This document shows positions 56,236 to 64,000 of a stretch of DNA of 64,000 bases, piece by piece. The position numbers were made by a program, and so were the translations under genes. Source of the DNA: Paracoccaceae bacterium (GTDB lineage: Bacteria; Pseudomonadota; Alphaproteobacteria; Rhodobacterales; Rhodobacteraceae); NCBI GenBank assembly GCA_026709265.1, contig JAPOTI010000067.1, positions 1-64,000 on the forward strand. Direction: 5' to 3'. The notes under the pieces are model-generated. The model saw only the letters and a list, made by a program, of their open reading frames with translations. It ran no database searches and was not told where the DNA came from. The stretch's first letter is position 1; every line of letters starts with the position of its first letter.

Positions 56236-57819
56236 CTATCTGCCTAAAATTCCGACAATCGCCTGACAGGCGGTGGCTGATTCAGGGCATTTTGCGAAAC
56301 CCGCCAATGACGGAATGGTCATTGTGAGGCTGGGAAAATAAGTGATCAGAAAAATCACGGCGAATTCGACCAGCAGGAACGGCCAGATCTCCTTGACAAT
56401 ACTCTCGAGCCGCTCACCGGAAACTGAAGATGCCACGAACAGTACGAGTCCCATAGGTGGTGTGGCCAGTCCAACGGTGACGTTGACGCACATCACGATG
56501 GCGAAGTGAAGCGGATCAATGCCGATGCTCGCCATGATGGGAGCAAGCACCGGTCCGAGAATCAGAATGGCTGGCCCTGCATCCAGAAACATGCCGACGA
56601 CAAACAGGAGGATGTTAATCAGGAGCAGCACAAGAAGCGGATTGTCCGTGATGAACAGAATGAGGTTGGTGGCCTCACGTGCCAGACCGGAAACTGTCAC
56701 CATCCAACCGAATGTGACAGCCGCTCCGACAAGAAAGAGAATGACACCAGATTGGATCGCCGTGTTCCGTAAGACTTCCGGAAGTTGCCTTGTTGTTTGT
56801 GTGAATGCATCGGCCATGTCCTTGCGGAAAACAATGCCGCCGGATGCAGCAACAGGACGACGTGATATTTTCCACCTGAGCAACCTCCAGGATGTCTCGG
56901 CCAGAATGATCCAGCCGATTGAGCAAATCGCATATTGCCGAAAATCAAAGACTCCGAAAAAACCCATGAATAAGAAGAGGAACAAAGGGGTAATGTGAAG
57001 ATAGGCCCGTTGTGTGTCAGTGATGAAACGCTTCCAGACCTCCAGTCTGATCAGCACTGAAGCACACAATGCGTAAACCACTGCGACCGCTGCGGCCTCG
57101 GTTGGCGTATAGATTCCTGACAAGATTCCGCCCAGCAGAATCACCGGGGTCATCAGGGCAGGAAACGTCTCCAAGAGGGCGAAGGACCGCTCCTTCCACG
57201 GTGCTTTTGCACCGGCGACGGCGAAATTTCTGACCCGAGCCAGATAGCTTGTCAGGATCATCAGTCCCAAACCCACCATCAGGCCGGGGACAAAGCCGGC
57301 AAGAAACAGACCGGCGACTGACACATTCATGACGAATGCATAAATGACCATGATCCCGGAAGGTGGGATGATTGGCCCGATCACGGATGATGCTGCAGTG
57401 ACGGCAGCCGCGAAATTGCGTTTGTATCCGTTCTCCTCCATTGCCGGAATCAGCATCTTTCCGAGGGCGGAAGTGTCGGCAACCGCCGAACCCGACAAAC
57501 CGGCAAACATGATTGAGGAAAGAATGTTCACCTGAGCAAGACCGCCTCGGTAATGGCCGATCATGGACTCTGAAAATTTGACGATTGATCGGGTGATCCC
57601 GCCAGTATTCATCAGCTCACCAGCAAGAATGAAGAAAGGCACGGCCATGAGTGGAAACGAGTACATGCCGGAGTAAATTGTCGTGAGGAGTTTGGAAAAA
57701 AACAGCTCGTCCTTCCCGTCAATAACCAGTGAGATGCCCGGACCGATCAATAAGGCGAATACGACAGGTGTTCCCAAAGCGAGAAGCACAAAAAAAATCC
57801 AGAAATAGGCCAGTCCCAT
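56236..57819 (-). CDS. TRAP transporter large permease (DctM)
   Basis: DctM-type sequence; operon with DctQ and DctP. Confidence 0.9.
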   Translation of the reverse strand: MGLAYFWIFFVLLALGTPVVFALLIGPGISLVIDGKDELFFSKLLTTIYSGMYSFPLMAVPFFILAGELMNTGGITRSIVKFSESMIGHYRGGLAQVNILSSIMFAGLSGSAVADTSALGKMLIPAMEENGYKRNFAAAVTAASSVIGPIIPPSGIMVIYAFVMNVSVAGLFLAGFVPGLMVGLGLMILTSYLARVRNFAVAGAKAPWKERSFALLETFPALMTPVILLGGILSGIYTPTEAAAVAVVYALCASVLIRLEVWKRFITDTQRAYLHITPLFLFLFMGFFGVFDFRQYAICSIGWIILAETSWRLLRWKISRRPVAASGGIVFRKDMADAFTQTTRQLPEVLRNTAIQSGVILFLVGAAVTFGWMVTVSGLAREATNLILFITDNPLLVLLLINILLFVVGMFLDAGPAILILGPVLAPIMASIGIDPLHFAIVMCVNVTVGLATPPMGLVLFVASSVSGERLESIVKEIWPFLLVEFAVIFLITYFPSLTMTIPSLAGFAKCPESATACQAIVGILGR

Positions 57820-57822
57820 TTG

Positions 57823-58374
57823 CTACCCCGGTCCTTGTCGCTGTTTCGGGTCGGGCAAGCTTCGTTCACCTGATCCGGTCAATATGCGCCATGTGTCGCT
57901 GGCAATCAACTCGACAGCCACCATGCCAAGCTGCAGAAGCACGACCGGTAAAACCAGATAAGGATAGGCCCAAGGCATATCGACCGAATTCACTCTGATG
58001 TTCCAGCCTCGTTCAACGAGCTTCAGGCTTTCAAGGAAGTATCTGCAGACAATCCACAGAACAAGGACGTTGATCACGATTCGAATCGCAAGGAGAAACG
58101 GTGCGGGAAGCCGTTCCACCAAGAGTGAGATGGCCACATTCTGACCCGTCCTGTACGCGTATGGCGCGACGATGAACGCCATCGTCACCATCAGGATCAA
58201 TGAAATGTCTTCGACCCAGGGCAGTGAATTGTTCAGCACATAGCGCCAGAAAACGCCGGCGGTCACGATAATCGCCATGATTCCGGCAAAGCATGATGCG
58301 ATGAACACGCAGGCAGTCCCGAGTCTGCGGTTCAGGTTGCCAAGAAGATGAAGCGCCGTGATTGGCCCGGACAT
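57823..58374 (-). CDS. TRAP transporter small permease (DctQ)
   Basis: Four-TM DctQ-like; context. Confidence 0.85.
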   Translation of the reverse strand: MSGPITALHLLGNLNRRLGTACVFIASCFAGIMAIIVTAGVFWRYVLNNSLPWVEDISLILMVTMAFIVAPYAYRTGQNVAISLLVERLPAPFLLAIRIVINVLVLWIVCRYFLESLKLVERGWNIRVNSVDMPWAYPYLVLPVVLLQLGMVAVELIASDTWRILTGSGERSLPDPKQRQGPG

Positions 58375-58638
58375 CTCTTCAATGCCGTATCAAGAAACGG
58401 TTCTTTATCTCGTACGACACGAAAACGGGCCAGTCATGAAGCGCGATGCAGATATCTGTGCCAACAGGATATCCATACGGAATCGGATCACGAGAAACTG
58501 TGTCCAGAGTCGCTAGGTGTCGTTCTCGCCTTCATAGAACGTGTGCGAACAGTCAGGCCGACCCTATTCCACAATTGCCGTTTCGTGTGTGGGGAAAGGG
58601 CAGGCAATGCCCGCCCCAATCCGAGATTGTTGCAATCA

Positions 58639-59700
58639 TTACGAGTTGGCTGCCATGAATTCCGCATCAACGGATCCAGTGCAGGCACTGACAGCGGCAT
58701 CAAGTTTTTCCAGCCACTCAGAGCCGTACTGATCAATATACCACTGGCGCATTCCGCTTGACGCTTCCTGGAATGCCGCTTTTTCTTCTGCGGTCGGCAC
58801 GTAAATTTGACCACCAGATTCACGGAAAGCGTCATAGGCCTCAATCTGTCGGCGCATGGGAAAGGCTCGAGTCACTGTCTTGAGGTGGTTCATTCCGTCG
58901 AAGACGATCCGGCGCAGGTCATCGGGAAGACCTTGCCAGGCCGCATCAGAATACCACCAGAGCGCGCCCATATAGGCATGTCCGTCAAGTGTCAGATATT
59001 TGAGGCCGGCCTCCGGAAATTTCATGTTCATGATATCGGTGATGCCGTTCTTGGTGCCGTCGACGACGCCTGTCGAGAGGGACGTATAGACTTCAGGCCA
59101 AGCAATTGCGGTTGGATTTCCGCCAAGCTGGCTGACCAGTTCCTGTTGAATTTCCGCCGGAATTGTCCGGATTTTCACCCCTTCGATATCTGCAGGTGTC
59201 CGGATCTGCTTGTTGGTTGTTCCGAAATTTCTCCATCCGCCCGTATTGGAAATCACCATCAGGCGCATGCCAACATCCGCTTCGATAACGCCCTGCCGCA
59301 ATTGATCGACGAATGGGCCATCAAAGACGCATTCGGCAATTCGGTCGTTGGCAAACATATAGGGCAGGTCGAGCACCTGGCCTGGCCCAAACACGTTACC
59401 GAAGCCCCCAATCGTCGTGATATAGACTTCAAGTGTCCCCGCCTGAAGATTGTCCAAACACTCCTTTTCGTTGTTGCAGAACTGCCCGGCTGGATAAATC
59501 TCGACGCCGACTCGTCCGTTTGAGCGGCTTTCAATATAATCCTTGAGAACCATTGAGCCGTCATAATCTTCGTCCTGAGGTGAACCCAGGAAGGCGATCT
59601 TGATTGTATATTCCTGGGCCTCAGCGGTTGGCGAGGCCACAATCATCGCAGATGCCGTGAAGAACACTCCCAGAGCGGAAGTGATGATTTTTGTGAACAT
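58639..59700 (-). CDS. TRAP transporter solute-binding protein (DctP)
   Basis: Signal peptide and DctP motifs (GGWRNFGTTNKQIRTPADIEGVKIRT). Confidence 0.92.
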   Translation of the reverse strand: MFTKIITSALGVFFTASAMIVASPTAEAQEYTIKIAFLGSPQDEDYDGSMVLKDYIESRSNGRVGVEIYPAGQFCNNEKECLDNLQAGTLEVYITTIGGFGNVFGPGQVLDLPYMFANDRIAECVFDGPFVDQLRQGVIEADVGMRLMVISNTGGWRNFGTTNKQIRTPADIEGVKIRTIPAEIQQELVSQLGGNPTAIAWPEVYTSLSTGVVDGTKNGITDIMNMKFPEAGLKYLTLDGHAYMGALWWYSDAAWQGLPDDLRRIVFDGMNHLKTVTRAFPMRRQIEAYDAFRESGGQIYVPTAEEKAAFQEASSGMRQWYIDQYGSEWLEKLDAAVSACTGSVDAEFMAANS

Positions 59701-60103
59701 GTCATCCCCCTAAAATTGTAAAATAGATTGTGCATAGTCTCGAGTTCCGGGACAGCGTGACAAAAAGTACGCCAGCGCGCCCGGAAACGCAAACAGAGAC
59801 CGTTGTCTCCGACATTCGATGGGTGCCATCATCGGCGGATCAGGGGGTGTTATTTTGGTCCTCGCTGCTATCAGACTCCTCACGGTCACAAAGCTCACCC
59901 CGCCGAAGGGCGGCGACTTTCCGTGAGACTCAGTGGTGACATTGGATGAGGTTTTTCACGGTTTGAAGCCCAGCGCGACCATCCTACAAAAGCCGGAGCC
60001 TATCGTATCCTTGAGGATATTGTTTCCGGCACCGTCGTCACGCGGGATCGGTTCATGCCGCTCTTTGATTGTGCCCGTCCTGAATCAAGACCGGAAGATC
60101 ACG

Positions 60104-61348
60104 TTATGGTTCATTGTCGGGAGCGAGACCGCCTTCTTCGATGAGCCAGGTCCGGAATGAGGGAATCGGGCAGGTGATGGTGTAGTCAGGTGTCTCCTGC
60201 AGGGCACCTCGGTGGATGAGATGGTCAGCGAAAGCAAGTGGTGTCATGTCTTTAGGAATTTGCATTCGCGTCGATGCATCAGCACCGGCTTGACGGACAT
60301 GATCCCGTATGCTGTCGATGATATCAGGCTTGCGGTGTGTTTCCTGAAGGTCACGCATCACCGCCGCCACCAGGGCGGCGGCGCGGCGCATTTCCGCGGA
60401 TTGCTGTCGTTGATAGTAGCGGCGGTGCCCTGCGGCGGCGGCGGCTCTCACGTGGTTCCAATCAATCGGGCGGAGATCCCCATGGGTGGCCAGAGCTGCG
60501 GAGGCCAGCGTGGCGAGGGTGACATGGAGATGACGTGGCCAGCCTTCGCAGGGGGCAGCGAGGGTATCGAGTTGTCTCTCAAATCCCTGGCAGTTCATAC
60601 CGAAATGGGCGCAGAACCCGGTCATGAGCTGCGCAACATCGTCTGTTTCAAGTGCCCCAATCATGTGAATTGTCAGACCGCGGGTCAGACCCATGTTGGC
60701 GGCATGGTCAACAGTGTCGCCCAGTCCGGTGAGTACGAGGGTGAGGGGGAGGCCTGTTTGTCCCTCATGGAGTGCGCGCAGAAGAATTCCTGCGGGTGTG
60801 TTGGGATGGGCCGGGAGATTCTGGGCCTCATCAATGGCGACAATCACCGATGCGGTCCACCGATGCGGCGGCAACACGCTTTTCAAGGCCTCCAGCCCGC
60901 CCAGATCAGTCTTGGAAAGTTTGAATGTCGTCCCCCCAATCGACACACTGTCAAGCGCCTCCCGTGTGCCCTTGAGAAAAGTCCGCCCTCGCTCCCGCCA
61001 AACACCGGGATCCAACCCCCCGATGGTGTAAAGACGCGACAGCACGGAAGGGACGCTTTCTTCCAGCATCGAACTGGTCACGGAGAGAATCCGGGGCGTG
61101 GGAATGTTCGGTGCGTTTGTGCCTGTGGTCAGGATCTTTTCCAGCTCTGCCAGAGTCGCACTTTTCCCCGCCCCGGGAGCTCCCTGAAGGATACGCGTAA
61201 CACCCGGGAGGGTATGGTTTTCGGCAGTCCAGGCCTCGCCCGCAATGGTCAGGATATCATCAAAGATCCGCTCCCGACCAACAAAAACTGGCGGGGCGGA
61301 CTTTTCCCCGCGACGAACGAATCGTTCCAGTTCCTCGCGTTTGAACAC
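60104..61348 (-). CDS. Stand-alone AAA+ ATPase, paralogue 2
   Basis: GAPGAGKS, VIVAIDEAQN, LTLVLTGLGDT, PCEGWPRHLH; GTG start with GAAGGAGA RBS. Confidence 0.8.
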   Translation of the reverse strand: MFKREELERFVRRGEKSAPPVFVGRERIFDDILTIAGEAWTAENHTLPGVTRILQGAPGAGKSATLAELEKILTTGTNAPNIPTPRILSVTSSMLEESVPSVLSRLYTIGGLDPGVWRERGRTFLKGTREALDSVSIGGTTFKLSKTDLGGLEALKSVLPPHRWTASVIVAIDEAQNLPAHPNTPAGILLRALHEGQTGLPLTLVLTGLGDTVDHAANMGLTRGLTIHMIGALETDDVAQLMTGFCAHFGMNCQGFERQLDTLAAPCEGWPRHLHVTLATLASAALATHGDLRPIDWNHVRAAAAAGHRRYYQRQQSAEMRRAAALVAAVMRDLQETHRKPDIIDSIRDHVRQAGADASTRMQIPKDMTPLAFADHLIHRGALQETPDYTITCPIPSFRTWLIEEGGLAPDNEP

Positions 61349-62028
61349 GGGATGTCTCCTTCGGATCAGAAGAGATATTAGAGATATAGTCAACCAGGCA
61401 CATAATTGCGACTCAGACCTCATCGAAACCCTGTGGTCAGCCGGATGTTCCTACGCCGTGCCTATGGTTCCGATATCATGAACAAGACCCGCCCGACGCA
61501 GACCCAAAATACACAGTTCCATTGTCCGTATTGGCCAGGCAAGGATCTTCTCCATGGATCCAAATTTGTCTCCGATCACACAGACCTGACGGGGTATCTC
61601 TTTTGTTCGTTTCGTTTTTCTGCCAAGCATGAATTGCGAAGACGCGATCGGGGAGGATTCGCGTTCCTGTCAGAGTTTTGCTGCTTCCGAGAGGAACAGG
61701 TGCTTTGCGAGATGGAAGCCGGTGGGGACTTTCAGCACTGTGACCGTGTCTGTGCCGACAGACGGGCGGGACGGATCGTTGGTTCTGGTAAGCCCAGGAT
61801 CGGCGAGATCCCAGCATCCCTGTCTGTTTCAGAGACGCGCGGCAGCGATCAGTTTGTCCCGCATCACCAGCCGGTCACCGCGCTCTGACCCGGTCTCGTC
61901 CTTGGGTGTAAGACATCTCAAGTTCGGCATCACCATGTCCATTTGCCGCCGGCTCTCGGCGTCAGTGCGATAGGTCTTGGCCATCGTTTCCCACACCACC
62001 TCTCCTGGATGATCCGACTCGATGAAGG

Positions 62029-62502
62029 TCAGATCTGTGTAGGATTGGGCGCATCACCATAGACGGCACTGGGATCGAAGGCTTTTTGATCTTCCAGAAA
62101 TTTCAAGGGTTGCCCCGCGTCTTTTGCCGTCGGCACAGCGCGGTAGAAACAAGACCGATAGCCCACATGGCAAGACGCGCCGGACCCTGCCACGTCAACC
62201 TGCAACCAGAGCGCGTCTTGATCATCATCGATCCGGGCTTCGGTTACTTTTTGTACAAGACCCGATGTGGCACCCTTGTGCCAGAGAACCTGTCGTGCAC
62301 GGCTGAAGTAGTGGGCCTCACCCGTTTCAATCGTCAGTCGCAGCGCTTCTGCATTCATCCAACCCAACATCAGCACCTCGCCTGTTCGTGCATCGCTTGT
62401 GATGCAGGGCAAGAGTCCATCGGCATCGAATTTTGGCGCAAAATCAGTGCTCTCCTCGATTTGCTCCACCGAACGGCGGACTTGAAATTCGATTTTTTTC
62501 AT
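62029..62502 (-). CDS. hisI: Phosphoribosyl-AMP cyclohydrolase
   Basis: [39 protein letters not shown]...[24 protein letters not shown]. Confidence 0.93.
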   Translation of the reverse strand: MKKIEFQVRRSVEQIEESTDFAPKFDADGLLPCITSDARTGEVLMLGWMNAEALRLTIETGEAHYFSRARQVLWHKGATSGLVQKVTEARIDDDQDALWLQVDVAGSGASCHVGYRSCFYRAVPTAKDAGQPLKFLEDQKAFDPSAVYGDAPNPTQI

Positions 62503-62599
62503 GGGTCAGCCCTTATCAGATGTTACTTTATTACATAATGATATATCATACAGGATTGCAGCAATGTAAAGGGGTTTCGAGCGACCGTGAGCACCGCAG

Positions 62600-63010
62600 A
62601 GACCTTCATACCGGTCACCCCGCTCACAGATTTTCTGGGTGCTGGAAAAACGATATTCCTCCGTCGCCTGATTCTCGATCTTGCCCCGCCGCGCGGTTAA
62701 TCTCCACCATCATGTCGTCAAGGCTGACAGCCATCATGTTTCTCCTTCTTTGGCAAGATAGGCCAGGTGCTGGTCGAAACGCTCATCAGCTTTGCCGACA
62801 AGGATTCACTGGGATCGGCGGCCGCTACCGCCAGACTTGTCGTCGGCAACGAGAAGCACGGACGTATTTGCAGGGGTCAAAGGCGAAGGCAATCCGCCAT
62901 TCTCCGTCCGCGGCAGTGAACCGCGCTTCCTTCATGATCGCATGGCGCGACCTGTTCAGCGTGTCCGCCCCCGTGTCGGGTCGAGATGGTCCAACAAGCG
63001 GGCAGGCGTA
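62600..63010 (-). pseudogene. Decayed HigBA2/RelE-like toxin-antitoxin pair
   Basis: ADTLNRSRHAIMKEARFTAADGEWRIAFAFDP, then frame breaks to VLLVADDKSGGS...KADERFDQHLA; followed by MAVSLDDMMVEINR antitoxin-like start. Confidence 0.55.
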
Positions 63011-63330
63011 TGGACACCACGATGTTTAAGGCTGTAGGGCATGAAGAGAGAGACAGCTCGCGCCTGAAGACGGGATCGATGTGCGTCTTCCCTCAATTTG
63101 AGGCGGGATTGATTTGTGACAGATGAGAGATCATGACATGATGAAATAAGGTGCAGGAGCGAGTCAATGTGAGCCGGCGTGACAATTCGGAATGAAATAC
63201 GGACTGATCATGGGAACTGTCATCAGATGATGCAATCAACAGGTGCTGGTTGCAGGGTGGGTTGTGAAATTGTGATATGCTTGATTCCGAATGGGACTGG
63301 TTTCCCGATGATGGGTGCGGCGGGACGTCA

Positions 63331-64000
63331 ATGCGTTTAGGCGTGCTTCCACTGGCACGCCCCACATTCGATATGGGGGCTGCACAGGCAAAACTCCGTG
63401 CCATGATCGAGAAACTTGGTGGCTGCGGCGTTGAGATTCTGGGCTCCTGCGAACTGCTGCTGGACGACGAGTCGGCTGCTAATGAGCGAAACAAGATCAC
63501 GGCAAGTAATCCCGACATATGGGTCGTGCTGCAGACAAGTTTCACCGATGCCACAGTCGTCACTGAAACCGCTCAATGCTCGGACTTGCCGATGATGATC
63601 TGGGCGGTCCGCGAGCCGAGAAGCGGGGGCCGGTTGTTGCTCAATTCACTGTGCGGACTGAATCTTGCCGCGCATGCACTGGGGTTGCGAGGCCGGAAGT
63701 TCAGCTGGATATACAGCGACCCCGAATTTGTGGACACGGATCACTTGAGTGCCTTGTTGAGTGGGGTGGCCGAAAATACGACTGAGGTATCATCGACCCC
63801 CGCCACCGAAAATGTGGCAGGCCGAAAACTGGCCGACTCACTCCGCGGCGTCTGCATTGGACAGTTCGGTTGTCATCCGCCAGGTTTTGATACCTGCACC
63901 TACGATAGTGAAACGTTGGGTCGGATATTTGGAATAGAAATCAAGCTCTTAACCCTCGATGACCTGTTTGACGTGGCGAAAAAGTTGGGACCGGCACAAG
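63331..64000 (+). CDS. L-fucose/L-arabinose isomerase-like family protein (incomplete at window end)
   Basis: Open frame to window end: MRLGVLPLARPTFDMGAAQAKL...LLNSLCGLNLAAHALGLRGRKFSWIYSDP...IGQFGCHPPGFDTCTYD. Confidence 0.6.
   Translation, partial: MRLGVLPLARPTFDMGAAQAKLRAMIEKLGGCGVEILGSCELLLDDESAANERNKITASNPDIWVVLQTSFTDATVVTETAQCSDLPMMIWAVREPRSGGRLLLNSLCGLNLAAHALGLRGRKFSWIYSDPEFVDTDHLSALLSGVAENTTEVSSTPATENVAGRKLADSLRGVCIGQFGCHPPGFDTCTYDSETLGRIFGIEIKLLTLDDLFDVAKKLGPAQ

Noticed and set aside
59940-60125. Possible GntR-type regulator fragment (AYRILEDIVSGTVVTRDR) upstream of the TRAP operon
   Set aside because: Very short, no start or continuation; cannot distinguish from chance.
60212-61381. 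389-aa plus-strand ORF
   Set aside because: Antisense to AAA+ ATPase paralogue 2, whose motifs and RBS are convincing.

Overview
The window is dominated by a photosynthesis gene cluster (PGC) of a purple alphaproteobacterium. It has the aerobic-type cyclase acsF, a four-heme pufC and no visible pufX. One long minus-strand run (about 38.7 -> 11.1 kb) reads bchFNBHLM-lhaA-puhABC-orf-acsF-puhE-hemA-cycA-crtEF-bchCXYZ-pufQBALMC. A plus-strand arm follows: ppaA/aerR-ppsR-bchG-(pucC-like MFS)-bchP-idi, then a DUF364/DUF1971-like pair and a pucBAC operon. Upstream of the PGC is a complete beta-hydroxyaspartate-cycle set (bhcABCD with divergent bhcR). The rest is a mobile-element graveyard: IS110 remnants with a conserved 3' non-coding end, a 779-bp Tn5053/Tn402-like mini-element with a resolvase remnant, three 48-bp transposon-end copies plus a partial fourth, and IS481-like and IS1634-like remnants. 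It also holds an intact HigBA-like and a decayed toxin-antitoxin pair, two paralogous stand-alone AAA+ ATPases, a TRAP transporter operon, hisI and a sugar-isomerase-like gene running off the end. Observations most worth a second look: two genes (FkbM methyltransferase, DUF1971-like) frameshifted exactly at G11/G10 homopolymers; an LH2 alpha subunit with an 'FL' B800-820-type signature and a roughly 55-residue C-terminal extension; the IS110 candidate guide-RNA region; the AAA+ ATPase pair; and a DUF3800/BECR-like gene pair broken by IS110. All family calls are from reading translations and motifs by eye; no database search was run.
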